Notes: generated by a model from the sequence alone, not told the origin. DNA of 64,000 nt from Clostridia bacterium (GCA_017439545.1 JAFSIW010000051.1:20964-84963); one strand, 5' to 3'; positions 1 through 8,924 are shown, numbered from the stretch's first letter. Numbers and translations are program-made.

Positions 1-2922
1 ACCGGTTTGCACCGTATCCAAACCGAAACCGCAGTCATTGGCGGCATTGTTAGCGGCATTAACCAAAACAGAAGCGTCGGATACGTACAGATCGAAGGTT
101 ACGTACAGGTCATCGGGATCGGTAACGATCAATTTGGAGCAACCGTCGGGGTTGATCAATTCATCGTCATTTTGATTGTTTTGGTTATAGCCGTATACAT
201 AGAGATGCATATCGGCGGCAGAAACGGAACCATCCCAAACAACTTGGAATGCTTTCTTGCCAACCAATGCGCCGGAGGCCAAACCGCCGGACGTATGGTT
301 GTTGGCTTGGTTCAAGTCAGCGTCGGCTAAATCGAATTCACGGAACCGGATATCATAAGCACCCAAGGTAGCGATTGCAACTTCAGCAGCTTCCAAAGTG
401 GCAAGGTTAGAAACCAAACCTTTTGCTTCAGGACTCAATGTTCTGTAAGCGGCACGAGCAGCGGCAACAGCGTCGGCATCGTCAGCAGTGATGGTTGCGG
501 GCAAAGCCGCAATTTTTTCTTCCACTGCTTTTGCATCGGCAATGTCTTTTTCCATTTTGGCAATGGCTTCTTCAGCAGCTACCAAAACATTCAATTTGGT
601 TACATAAGATTTTGCTTTGTCATTCAAAGCGGTATAAGCAGCACGAGCGGCGGAAACTTCGGCTTTATCGGCTACCGCCACGGTTTCGGGCAAAGCAGCG
701 ATCTTAGCATCAACAGCTGTGGCGGCTTCTCTGTCGGCTTTATCTTGAGCGGCAGCAGCTTTTACAGCAGTCAATTTGGCAAGACTATCGGCTTTCACCA
801 ATTCTTTTTGAGCATCGGTCAAAGCGTTATACATGGCTTCAGCAGCAGCGATTGCAGCTTCATCATCAACGGTGATGTCGGCTACGTCTTTCAATGCGGC
901 GATGGCGGCATCCACAGCAGCGGCTTTTTCAGCATCACCGGCAGCTTCTTCCAAAGCTTTGATTTTCGCTTCAGCGGCTTCCAAAACAGCCAAATTGGTA
1001 ACGGCTACTTTGGTATCATCAGCCAAAGCGACATAAGCATCTCTGGCAGCTTCTACAGCACCTTTATTGCTCAAAGCAATATCATCGGTAGCAGGCAAGG
1101 CTTCAATGGCGGCAACCACAGCAGCGGCTTTTTCAGTTTCTGCGGTGATGATAGCTTCCATGGCTTCCAAATCAGCCAAGGTGGTAACAACACCTTGAGC
1201 AGTTGCAGACAAAGCGGTATATTCTGCACGAAGGGCTTCAACAGCAGCTTTATCAGCATAAGTAATTTCGGTTGCAGACAATTCTTTCACTTTTGCATCA
1301 AAGGCAGGAGCAAGGGTAGTAGCTTCGTCCAAATCGGTCAAAAGAGAGGCATTGAATACAGAAGCTTTTGCAGTATCGCTCAAAGCTTCATAGGCTGCCT
1401 TGGCAGCAGCGATGCCTTCGGTATTTTCAACGGTCAAACCGGAGATCACTTGAGCCAAGTCTTTCCCTGCGTTAGCTTCGGGAACAAGAGTTTCCAAACC
1501 GTTGGCATTTACGATGCGAATATCGTCAATCCAGAATTGGTTTACGTTTTTACCGGCAATGGTTGTAACGCAGTTTTCCCAATAGAACCGAAGGTTATGA
1601 ACCAATTGGTCAGAGGTAAGATTGAAGGCACTCAACGGAATCACAACGTGGTTCCATTTATCGGGTTGCAATTTGCTCATCATGTGGGCTTGCATACCGG
1701 CGTTGGTAATGTTACCATATCCCATATCGTGCCAGGTTGTGGTGGGTCCTAAGCCAATGTTTTGGTCGTTTACACCGTTTACCCAGTTGAAGGACATACC
1801 GGTGTAGTAGAAGTCAAATACCAAATATTCCGCTTTGCTGAAATCCCAACCCTCAGTGCTATGGAAAGAGAAGTGAACCGAAACGGTTCCTTCAGGAGAA
1901 GTACCACGAAGGGAGTAAGCACCTTCGGTTTTCTTACCGGCTACGGATGTCTTGGTCCATTTACTAAATCCGGCAGCCGGCGTTGCATTGGCCGAACTAT
2001 CGCAAGCATGCAATTGAACCGACATGGGTTCAGCGGTCAAAGATTCGTATTTGGAATAGTTGATTACTTTTGCTTTTGCGGCATCACTCAAAGCATCATA
2101 AGCAGCTTTGGCAGCAGTCAAACCGTCGATGTCGTTCTTACCTTCGATTTCGTTAATCAGACCAATTACTTCTTTCGCTGCGATATCAGAGGCATATTCA
2201 GCAGAAGCATAGTATTCAGGCGTCATGAAGCGAACGTCGTCGATGATCATGGTTTGTTCGGCTGGAGCAGTGGCGGTTTCGGACACAATGCGGAACTTCC
2301 AAAGTTTTTGCGGATCCCAGTAGTCTGCACGGGTGTTGGAGCCATGCGCATATTTGTTTTCACCATCATCGGTATCGATGGTGATAGCAATATGGTTCCA
2401 ACCGTCTTGCAAGCCGTTTTCCAAACCGAAGTCTTGGGTCCAGGAAGCGTTACCACCGTTCTTTGTGTCAAGTTCGATCCAAGCATTCATGTTATTAACG
2501 TCTTTGCTTTCTGCGGCAGCGGCATAACACTGAAGGCTGAAAATATTACCGGTACCCATAAAGCTTTCGGCATCGGTTACATACAAATCGAATGCCCAAA
2601 CGGTTTTCCCTTCGGCGTCGATAGCAGCAGTAATGTTCGTTGTAGCTTCTAAAGCACTGCTGGCTTCGTCAGAATACCAAAACAGGTCGGTTTTGGTGCG
2701 ACCGGAAAGATTATAGTTAAAAGCACCGACGCCTTGCATATAATTCTTGGTTTCCAGTGTGGGCTCCGGCCGATCGGGAGACCCCGAGCACCCTGCAAGC
2801 CGATCCATAGAACGCCAAAGCACTTTACCGGTATCGGCAACCGCAAAAGAACCGGCGAACATGGTAACAACCATCATCATAGCTAAAAGGATAGCCAGCG
2901 ATCGTTCAAAAAGTTTTTGCAT
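1..2922 (-). CDS. large secreted repeat protein, C-terminus beyond window
   Basis: An uninterrupted frame runs from the ATG at 2922 (AGGAGG site at 2931-2936) to the window edge, about 974 codons with no stop. It starts with a signal peptide: basic MQKLFER, then a hydrophobic stretch ending near SFA. Two beta-rich, binding-module-like segments follow (about residues 55-230 and 280-470; phrases such as DLYVTDAESFMGTG and LVFDFYYTGMSFNW). Between and after them come seven roughly 60-residue Ala-rich repeats of the type IAALP...ADKAAVEAARAAYxAL..AK..V.NLxxLEAAEA, five of them consecutive (about nt 1320-400). Another beta-rich module follows at the left edge. Such repeats occur in clostridial cell-surface proteins. 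No catalytic domain is visible, so I infer a glycan-binding or structural surface role. Its upstream region is shared with the GH3 gene, suggesting joint regulation. The anchor, if any, lies outside the window. Confidence 0.8.
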   Translation of the reverse strand, partial: MQKLFERSLAILLAMMMVVTMFAGSFAVADTGKVLWRSMDRLAGCSGSPDRPEPTLETKNYMQGVGAFNYNLSGRTKTDLFWYSDEASSALEATTNITAAIDAEGKTVWAFDLYVTDAESFMGTGNIFSLQCYAAAAESKDVNNMNAWIELDTKNGGNASWTQDFGLENGLQDGWNHIAITIDTDDGENKYAHGSNTRADYWDPQKLWKFRIVSETATAPAEQTMIIDDVRFMTPEYYASAEYASDIAAKEVIGLINEIEGKNDIDGLTAAKAAYDALSDAAKAKVINYSKYESLTAEPMSVQLHACDSSANATPAAGFSKWTKTSVAGKKTEGAYSLRGTSPEGTVSVHFSFHSTEGWDFSKAEYLVFDFYYTGMSFNWVNGVNDQNIGLGPTTTWHDMGYGNITNAGMQAHMMSKLQPDKWNHVVIPLSAFNLTSDQLVHNLRFYWENCVTTIAGKNVNQFWIDDIRIVNANGLETLVPEANAGKDLAQVISGLTVENTEGIAAAKAAYEALSDTAKASVFNASLLTDLDEATTLAPAFDAKVKELSATEITYADKAAVEALRAEYTALSATAQGVVTTLADLEAMEAIITAETEKAAAVVAAIEALPATDDIALSNKGAVEAARDAYVALADDTKVAVTNLAVLEAAEAKIKALEEAAGDAEKAAAVDAAIAALKDVADITVDDEAAIAAAEAMYNALTDAQKELVKADSLAKLTAVKAAAAQDKADREAATAVDAKIAALPETVAVADKAEVSAARAAYTALNDKAKSYVTKLNVLVAAEEAIAKMEKDIADAKAVEEKIAALPATITADDADAVAAARAAYRTLSPEAKGLVSNLATLEAAEVAIATLGAYDIRFREFDLADADLNQANNHTSGGLASGALVGKKAFQVVWDGSVSAADMHLYVYGYNQNNQNDDELINPDGCSKLIVTDPDDLYVTFDLYVSDASVLVNAANNAANDCGFGLDTVQTG

Positions 2923-2996
2923 GATTTTTTCCTCCTAAAAATATTTTATTAGAATGAAGTAATGGATTATTTCTCGCAGTCTGTATTGCTGATAGA

Positions 2997-3110
2997 TATT
3001 GCTTTTTATAACCACGATACCATAACCACTATATACATCATAAATCATAAATTTTAATTTGTAAAATAGATTTTAGTCGGCTTTTTAATATTTTGGTCGT
3101 TTTTCGACAA
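2997..3110 (-). promoter_or_regulatory. shared regulatory module, copy A
   Basis: Positions 3035-3110 match 5711-5787 at roughly 85-90 percent, beginning acatcataaatcataaatt and ending with ggtcgttttt followed by gacaa. A second short match, tattgcttttta at 2997-3008, recurs at 5673, and the spacing from it to the long block is 38 nt in both copies. On the minus strand the order is long block, about 25 nt, TAAAAAGCAATA, then the gene. I infer an activator site plus promoter for the surface-protein gene; the adjacent AraC regulator is the natural candidate. No strong -10 box is obvious in this copy. Confidence 0.6.
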
Positions 3111-3160
3111 AGAATCATTTTCCCAAAAAAGATAATTTTACGGGGCAAACAAAAAATAAA

Positions 3161-3203
3161 AAGATATGGCTGTAAAACCGTTTGGTTATTACAGCCATAT
3201 CTT
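3161..3203 (-). terminator. terminator of the GH3 gene
   Basis: Perfect 14-bp arms, aagatatggctgta (3161-3174) and its complement (3190-3203), are followed on the minus strand by a T-rich tail. It lies 24 nt past the GH3 stop and separates that gene from the surface-protein promoter region. Confidence 0.85.
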
Positions 3204-3226
3204 TATTCTATTTTACACTCCAATTT

Positions 3227-5581
3227 TTAGTCCAGACGGAGATATACATTGAGGATTCGTTTCGCACACGCTTCCAGATCTGCCCGAGTGAGTTCTCCGT
3301 TTTTCATTGCCGCCATCAGGTCATCGGGATAGCCGACAGGCATTTTCATATCGTTGCCGGCTTTCACCTCATATACCGGATTGTATTTTTGGCACCAGTC
3401 GGTGGTAACCATGCCCCTGAAACCCCATTCTTCCCGCAAAATTCCGGTGAGCAGGTCATAACTTTCGCTGGTATGGATGCCATTGATTAGGTTGTAGGAA
3501 GACATGATAGACCACGGGTCGGCCTCTTTCACACAAATTTCAAACCCTCTCAGGTAAATCTCCCGTAACGCCCGCTCCGACACACGAGAATCGCTATGGG
3601 TTCGCCGAAATTCCTTGTTATTGCAAGCAAAATGTTTGGCAGAACAACCGATGTTCTGGGATTGCATCCCCCGTACCATAGCAGCCGCCATTTTACCGGA
3701 AACCACCGGATCCTCCGAATAATACTCGAAATTGCGTCCACACAAGGGGTTGCGATGGATGTTGAGAGCAGGTGTCAACCAAATAGCCAAATTATTTTCC
3801 TTTAGTTCCTTGCCACCGTCAACCCCAACTTCTTCCACCAAGGGAGTGTTCCACGTGCAGGCGAGCAGCGTAGCGCACGGCCAAGCGGTAGTGGGAATCT
3901 CGCAGTCTTCACTAAGCCGCAGACCTGCAGGGCCGTCGGCGGTGGGAACGCCCGGTATGTCTAACCGTTTCAGTCCTGCAAAACAAGCGGTGTTGCACAC
4001 CCCCGTGCAATCGGAACCACCCATGAAAACACACAACTCCTCATCGGTAAATTGGGCAACAAACTGCTCCATGGTAATGGTTTCCCCTACTTGGGATAAG
4101 CCGGTAACCGACTCAGGCGGCAAGGCCTCCGACCCAGCAGACGGCTCAAAATGATGTTGGGCTTGGCCTTGGGGCAAGGCTTGATAACTGCCGTCTGCCA
4201 ACAACCGACGAGGTAATGCCACAGGCACACACCGTGCGGTTAATTGTTCTATTACACGGTCGGTATCTTCTACGTGCGCCCAATCCATCACTGTGGTGGT
4301 TGCGCAGGATGTGCCTATATGCAACTGATAAACCCCTTTTTCTAACACGTAAGCGCTTTTTTGAATGACACCCATATCATCAAAGGACGCCATATAGTAC
4401 ACAGGGAAGGTAACGGTTACCCTTTGCGCTTCTCCCGGTTGCAACAACTTTGTTTTGGCAAAACCACACAATCCTTTTTGAGGTTTGCTAAGCAACCCTT
4501 GCGGTGCGCCGACGTATACCTGCACCACCTCTTTGCCTGCAACCTCACCTGTGTTGGTAACGGTTACCTGTACGGTAACGGTTTCCTCTTCTTCCCAGGC
4601 AACAGGTTCGCTCAATTGGAAGGAAGTGTAAGAAAGGCCGTATCCAAAGGGGTAAATAACATGGTCTTTTTGGTCGGGAATGGTATCAAAATACCGATAG
4701 CCAACAAAAATATCTTCTTCATAGTTCACATAGTCGGGACTTTGGTTAAACCCCGCCGAAGAGGGATAAGCATCAAAAGAATCAGCAAAGGTGTCGGTCA
4801 ATTTACCGGAGGGGTTTACGTCACCCATTAAGATATCACCAACGGCGTTACCGCCCTCCATACCGCCTTGCCAGCTAAGCAACACCCCTTGAATATCCGG
4901 GTCGTTGGCAAACCAAGTGGTATCTACCACACCGCCAACGTTCATTACAATCACACACTTGGCAAAGCGAGCCTTTACGGTTTGCACAAGTTCCATTTCT
5001 TGGTCAGAAAGGTAGTAATCTCCCTTTTCGGGCACCCGTTCCCATCCCTCACCGGAATGGCGGGTAATCACAACCACGGCGGTGTCAGCAAAGGCGGCGG
5101 CTTGTTCCATTAGTTCTTTCGGCACAGGAATTTCTTTTACCACGTGTTTTCGATGAAATTTCCCGATTTCGGTTTCTTGTTCAATCCCATCTTTTATGGC
5201 AACAACCTTGGGAAATTCCGTTTCCCAGATTTTCGCCAATTCTTTTTTGCGGTTTTCCACGTACGTTTTGTAAAATTGCTCCAACGGCTCGAACAATTGG
5301 GCTTTCTCCCGCAAGCCGTCACAAATGTTGCGGGTGTAGGCACAGTATACATCGCCGCTGCCTAAACCGCCTTTGACGTAGTTGACCGAGCCGTGACCGA
5401 ACAAGGCAACCTTGCTCCCCTTAGCCAAGGGAAGTACACCATTGTGGTTTTTAAGCAGTACCATACCCTCACCTGCGGCCTTTCTGGACAAAGCAATATG
5501 TTCTAAACCGCCGGTAACACACCGACCGTCCTCTCCTAAAGGTTTACAGGGTTGACATTGAATGCGAGCAAATTTTTTCAT
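3227..5581 (-). CDS. domain-swapped GH3 beta-glucosidase-type enzyme
   Basis: A 784-residue glycoside hydrolase family 3 protein whose domains are in reversed order. The (alpha/beta)6 GH3_C-type domain comes first (SRKAAGEGMVLLKNHNGVLPL region near residue 35), then an FnIII-like domain (FGYGLSYTSF onward, about 285-370), and last the TIM-barrel GH3_N domain (about 480-784). The barrel carries the KHFACNN motif and VTTDW, whose Asp728 matches the family nucleophile. Rumen species such as Butyrivibrio and Ruminococcus albus have enzymes with this order. There is no signal peptide, so it probably acts in the cytoplasm on imported oligosaccharides. I chose the ATG at 5581 (MKKFARIQ) because GGAGA lies just upstream; longer starts lack a good site. 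It is divergent from the AraC gene. The exact sugar cannot be read from the sequence. Confidence 0.9.
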   Translation of the reverse strand: MKKFARIQCQPCKPLGEDGRCVTGGLEHIALSRKAAGEGMVLLKNHNGVLPLAKGSKVALFGHGSVNYVKGGLGSGDVYCAYTRNICDGLREKAQLFEPLEQFYKTYVENRKKELAKIWETEFPKVVAIKDGIEQETEIGKFHRKHVVKEIPVPKELMEQAAAFADTAVVVITRHSGEGWERVPEKGDYYLSDQEMELVQTVKARFAKCVIVMNVGGVVDTTWFANDPDIQGVLLSWQGGMEGGNAVGDILMGDVNPSGKLTDTFADSFDAYPSSAGFNQSPDYVNYEEDIFVGYRYFDTIPDQKDHVIYPFGYGLSYTSFQLSEPVAWEEEETVTVQVTVTNTGEVAGKEVVQVYVGAPQGLLSKPQKGLCGFAKTKLLQPGEAQRVTVTFPVYYMASFDDMGVIQKSAYVLEKGVYQLHIGTSCATTTVMDWAHVEDTDRVIEQLTARCVPVALPRRLLADGSYQALPQGQAQHHFEPSAGSEALPPESVTGLSQVGETITMEQFVAQFTDEELCVFMGGSDCTGVCNTACFAGLKRLDIPGVPTADGPAGLRLSEDCEIPTTAWPCATLLACTWNTPLVEEVGVDGGKELKENNLAIWLTPALNIHRNPLCGRNFEYYSEDPVVSGKMAAAMVRGMQSQNIGCSAKHFACNNKEFRRTHSDSRVSERALREIYLRGFEICVKEADPWSIMSSYNLINGIHTSESYDLLTGILREEWGFRGMVTTDWCQKYNPVYEVKAGNDMKMPVGYPDDLMAAMKNGELTRADLEACAKRILNVYLRLD

Positions 5582-5672
5582 ACTATTCTCCATTCTGCCG
5601 CCAACACGTCCCACAAACAGAAATGAACACGTGCTGCGTAGCGGTGATTTTTTCAATTATATCATACCAAAG

Positions 5673-5787
5673 TATTGCTTTTTAAAATACGAGGTGATAT
5701 AATCACAATAACATCATAAATCATAAATTTGAATTTGTAAAATTGATTTTAGTTTAATTTTTAATGTTTTGGTCGTTTTTATGACAA
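5673..5787. promoter_or_regulatory. shared regulatory module, copy B
   Basis: This is the second copy of the block at 2997-3110, in the same orientation, lying between the divergent GH3 and AraC genes. The long block is 5711-5787 and the short TAAAAAGCAATA element (minus strand) is 5673-5684. Below it on the minus strand is a good -10, TATAAT in the context GGTATGATATAATTG (about 5657-5670), without a recognisable -35, which is typical of an activator-dependent promoter. I infer binding by the adjacent AraC protein. Confidence 0.6.
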
Positions 5788-5817
5788 ATTTTTTTTTGCA
5801 AAAGAGAGTGGTTCTTT

Positions 5818-6618
5818 ATGGCTACGAACAATCCCCTATTGTCTATCGATCACATCGAAGGTGCGATTACCACGCGTTTTGCGAAAGGGGTTCGTTTTTT
5901 CGGAGAAAAGCATGAAATGTGGGAAATCGATTGTGTAATTAACGGTGAATTGGAAATCACCTCCGAAACCGAAGTTTTTCGTTGCAGAGCATACGAAATA
6001 GTGATTCATCCTGCGTGGTATTTTCATACCAGTTATTGCGAAAGTTCCCAAATAGTGGAAGTCCTTTCGGTTAGTTTTTACGTAGCTGAGGGCGACACAA
6101 TAATGCCACGAGGAAAACACCGACTCAACAAAAGCGAAAAATCACTGATTGATATCATAAAAGCCAAAATTGAAAATAGACCTAATAACGCGATCACTTT
6201 TATTGCTGAAGATAAAGCGTGCTTGCAAATTATACGAAATTCGGTGGAATCTCTTTTCCTTTCCATTTGTTCTCGGGATGCCAAATCCTCCAGCCCCCGA
6301 GAAGAGCAGGATGCAAAGCTTTTTTCGGACATTGCCTACTATCTCAAAACCAAGGTAGACGATGCCCTAAACGTGGAACAAATTTGTCGCGATTGTGGGA
6401 TTGGAAGAACGGCACTCAAAATGCTGTTCACCCGCTTTGCCGGTGAAGGGGTAATGAAATACTATAATTGGTTAAGAGTTAAACGAGCCATGGAACTAAT
6501 TGAACAAGGGTATCAAATGAAAACCATATCCGAGATCATGAATTTCTCATCACAATATTACTTTTCCAATTTTTTTCGCCGCCAAACAGGTGTGCCGCCA
6601 ACAAAATATTCAAAATAA
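5818..6618 (+). CDS. AraC-family transcriptional regulator
   Basis: A 266-residue protein with a cupin-like N-terminal sensor half (about 1-130) and a C-terminal AraC double helix-turn-helix (about 170-266). The DNA-binding half shows NVEQICRDCGIGRTALKMLF and the family-typical end SSQYYFSNFFRRQTGVPPTKY. It is a cytoplasmic activator, probably responding to a sugar from the substrate of the neighbouring GH3. It is transcribed away from the GH3 gene, with 236 bp between the two starts; that space contains copy B of the shared module. The ribosome site (GAGAGTGG) is modest. The inducer is unknown. Confidence 0.9.
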   Translation: MATNNPLLSIDHIEGAITTRFAKGVRFFGEKHEMWEIDCVINGELEITSETEVFRCRAYEIVIHPAWYFHTSYCESSQIVEVLSVSFYVAEGDTIMPRGKHRLNKSEKSLIDIIKAKIENRPNNAITFIAEDKACLQIIRNSVESLFLSICSRDAKSSSPREEQDAKLFSDIAYYLKTKVDDALNVEQICRDCGIGRTALKMLFTRFAGEGVMKYYNWLRVKRAMELIEQGYQMKTISEIMNFSSQYYFSNFFRRQTGVPPTKYSK

Positions 6619-6622
6619 TAAA

Positions 6623-6661
6623 AAGAGCTATTAGATTTCGTACAAAAATCTAATAGCTCTT
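6623..6661 (+). terminator. terminator after the AraC gene
   Basis: The arms aagagctattagatt (6623-6637) and aatctaatagctctt (6647-6661) form a 15-bp stem, followed by aattttattt. It begins five bases after the AraC stop. Confidence 0.85.
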
Positions 6662-6731
6662 AATTTTATTTATGAATAATTTTCAGATGTTGCCAAAACG
6701 TTGCCACGAGGCTTTTTCGAACCTCAATAAA

Positions 6732-6750
6732 CCAGTGTTTATGCGGGTTT
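6732..6750. repeat. dispersed 19-bp repeat, copy 1
   Basis: The sequence ccagtgtttatgcgggttt recurs with one or two changes at 42944-42962 and 49002-49020, always in the same orientation and always between genes. This copy lies just past the 3' end of guaA. Its function is unknown; it could be the scar of a mobile element. Confidence 0.5.
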
Positions 6751-6765
6751 TCAGCGTTTTTGGTA

Positions 6766-7743
6766 TTATTCCCACTCAATGGTACCGATCGGCTTGGGTG
6801 TTAAGTCATACAACACACGGTTAATGCCTTCCACCTCATGGGTGATACGATCGGTGATGTGGTGCAGTAAAGCATAGGGGATTTCTTCAATGGTAGCGGT
6901 CATGGCGTCGCTGGTATTGACCGCGCGAATGATAGCAGGCCATCCTTCGTAGCGTTTGCCGTCACGCACGCCAACGCTCTTTACGTCGGGTACGGCAATG
7001 AAGTATTGCCAAACTTTACCCGCCAGGCCATTCTTATCAAATTCCTCACGAAGAATGGCATCAGCTTCCCGCAGGGCAGCCAAACGGTCGCGGGTAATAG
7101 CACCAAGGCAACGAACACCAAGTCCGGGACCCGGGAACGGTTGACGGTAAACCATGGCATGAGGCAAGCCGAGGGCTTCACCGACCACACGAACTTCGTC
7201 TTTATAAAGCAGGGCAACCGGCTCAACCAATTCCATTTCCATATCTTCGGGTAGACCGCCAACATTGTGGTGAGCCTTTACGCCGTCGGATTCCAGAATA
7301 TCGGGATAAATGGTGCCTTGTGCCAAGAAAGAAATACCTTCTAATTTAGAGGATTCTTCATCAAATACCTTAATGAATTCGCCGCCGATGATCTTGCGCT
7401 TCTTCTCGGGCTCGCTCACCCCTGCCAGCAAATCCAAAAAACGGTCGGTGGCATCTACGTAGATCAAGTTGGCGTCCAATTCCTTGCCGAACACTTCAAT
7501 AACCTGTTCGCTTTCGCCTTTACGCATCAAGCCATGATTTACGTGCACACAAACCAGTTGCTTACCGATGGCCTTAATCAGCAATGCGGCAACCACCGAG
7601 CTGTCTACCCCGCCGCTCAACGCCAGCAACACTTTTTTGTCGCCAACTTGCGCACGAACAGCAGCAACTTGTTCCTCGATGAACGCATCAGCCAATGCCT
7701 TGGTGGTAATGCGTTCCATACTGTCTGGTCTAACAATGGACAT
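6766..7743 (-). CDS. guaA: GMP synthase ATP-pyrophosphatase subunit, no amidotransferase domain
   Basis: A 325-residue protein covering only the synthetase half of GMP synthase, which adenylates XMP and replaces it with ammonia to give GMP. The PP-loop SGGVDSS is at residues 43-49, followed by HVNHGLMRKGES and the dimerisation domain (RQPFPGPGLGVRCLGAI), and it ends in the conserved KPIGTIEWE. The usual bacterial enzyme is about 510 residues with an N-terminal glutamine amidotransferase domain; that domain is absent here and not encoded elsewhere in the window. The start at 7743 follows GGAGGA. A separate amidotransferase subunit, as in archaea, or use of free ammonia is inferred. It lies 38 nt downstream of ddh on the same strand. 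Confidence 0.9.
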   Translation of the reverse strand: MSIVRPDSMERITTKALADAFIEEQVAAVRAQVGDKKVLLALSGGVDSSVVAALLIKAIGKQLVCVHVNHGLMRKGESEQVIEVFGKELDANLIYVDATDRFLDLLAGVSEPEKKRKIIGGEFIKVFDEESSKLEGISFLAQGTIYPDILESDGVKAHHNVGGLPEDMEMELVEPVALLYKDEVRVVGEALGLPHAMVYRQPFPGPGLGVRCLGAITRDRLAALREADAILREEFDKNGLAGKVWQYFIAVPDVKSVGVRDGKRYEGWPAIIRAVNTSDAMTATIEEIPYALLHHITDRITHEVEGINRVLYDLTPKPIGTIEWE

Positions 7744-7781
7744 GAAAATTCCTCCTATATTATAAACGAATCATAAACAGA

Positions 7782-8765
7782 TTAAAGCAGGTTTTTCCTT
7801 TGTTCCTCCGACGTGGCAGGGTGCAACAACCCGGGAGCGATATCAAACACGGTCTTGCAACCGCACTCCCCTTTTTGAGACAACCGATACGCTGCTCTGG
7901 CGTACGCTACCAACACGCTGGACGTAAACTCGGGGTTAGAATCCAAATTCAGTTTATATTCAATAACATGCTTGCTTTCATTATTTAGCCCCGTAGTACC
8001 GCAACGGAACACCACACCGCCGTGAGGAATACCGCTGTGATTGGCATTCAGTTCCTCCATAGAGATAAAGTGAACGGTGGTATCGTAATCAGCAAAATAG
8101 TTGGGCATGGTTACAATTGCTTGTTCAATGGCCGCTAAATCGGCGCCGTCCTTTGCTACTACAAAACATTCACGAACGTGTTTTTGACGAGTGGTCAACA
8201 CGGGGTTTTCACCGTTTCGCACCTGTTCCATTGCTTCATCAACAGGAATTGTGTACTGACGGGCATCCAGCACGCCGTCAATGCGGCGAATGGCATCGGA
8301 ATGACCTTGGCTAACCCCTTTGCCCCAGAAGGTATAATCGGCGCCTGTGGGCAGAATAGCTTGCCCCATCAAACGATTCAATGAAAACAAGCCGGGATCC
8401 CAACCAACCGAAATAATACCGATTTTACCACTTTCTGTACAAGCGGCATCCACATTGGCGAAGTGTTCGGGGATTTTGGCATGGGTATCAAAACTGTCGA
8501 TCACATTAAAATACCGCGCCATTTCTGGAGTCTGAGTAGGCAGGTCGTTGGCACTGCCACCGCATAAAATCATTACATCAATTTGGCCCTGCATTTCTAC
8601 GGCTTGATCCATATGATAAACGGGAATATCAGTAGCCGTTGTTATGCTTTTGGGATCACGACGGGTAAACAAAGCAACACATTCCATGTCATCGGTATGG
8701 GTAACGGCGCTTTCTACCCCTCTACCTAAATTTCCGTATCCTGCAATCGCAACTTTGATTTTCAT
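7782..8765 (-). CDS. ddh: meso-diaminopimelate D-dehydrogenase
   Basis: A 327-residue NADPH-dependent dehydrogenase that makes meso-diaminopimelate from tetrahydrodipicolinate in one step, for lysine and peptidoglycan. The N-terminus has the Rossmann motif IKVAIAGYGNLGRG. Downstream are family segments such as VISVGWDPGLFSLNR and FWGKGVSQGHSDAIRRI, and the length is typical. I chose the ATG at 8765 (AGGTGA upstream) rather than an upstream in-frame start, because a consensus promoter ends just above it. It may be cotranscribed with guaA. Confidence 0.92.
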   Translation of the reverse strand: MKIKVAIAGYGNLGRGVESAVTHTDDMECVALFTRRDPKSITTATDIPVYHMDQAVEMQGQIDVMILCGGSANDLPTQTPEMARYFNVIDSFDTHAKIPEHFANVDAACTESGKIGIISVGWDPGLFSLNRLMGQAILPTGADYTFWGKGVSQGHSDAIRRIDGVLDARQYTIPVDEAMEQVRNGENPVLTTRQKHVRECFVVAKDGADLAAIEQAIVTMPNYFADYDTTVHFISMEELNANHSGIPHGGVVFRCGTTGLNNESKHVIEYKLNLDSNPEFTSSVLVAYARAAYRLSQKGECGCKTVFDIAPGLLHPATSEEQRKNLL

Positions 8766-8796
8766 ACTTTCACCTATAACACAAATATGATAAAAA

Positions 8797-8825
8797 ATTA
8801 TACTCCAATTTTTTTCGTATGTCAA
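8797..8825 (-). promoter_or_regulatory. ddh promoter
   Basis: On the minus strand, TTGACA (8825-8820) and TATAAT (8802-8797) are separated by 17 nt, a perfect sigma-A-type promoter. The ddh ATG follows about 32 nt later. Confidence 0.85.
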
Positions 8826-8847
8826 CACTTTTCGTATCGCAAAATCG

Positions 8848-8875
8848 TTGACAAATCCATTTTTTTTGGTATGAT
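8848..8875 (+). promoter_or_regulatory. promoter of the phosphopantetheinyl transferase gene
   Basis: TTGACA (8848-8853), a 16-nt spacer, then TATGAT (8870-8875). It is divergent from the ddh promoter and lies 49 nt before the ATG at 8925. Confidence 0.8.
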
Positions 8876-8924
8876 AACGATAAGATCAATCATTTGTTCC
8901 ATTATAAAAAAAACGGAGGTTTCT

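Noticed and set aside
745-1752. Long plus-strand frame of 335 codons rich in Ser, Gly and Phe
   Set aside because: It is the mirror of the Ala-rich minus-strand repeats; it has no ribosome site, and the minus frame has a signal peptide and a promoter.
2775-2800. Possible lipobox LAGC in the surface protein
   Set aside because: The Cys lies about 20 residues after the hydrophobic stretch and is preceded by polar residues, so it is not at a lipoprotein cleavage site.
6670-6730. Possible integrase tail (NVLATSENYS then stop, minus strand) past guaA
   Set aside because: The stretch is very short and the phrase could occur by chance; only the 19-bp repeat here is reported.
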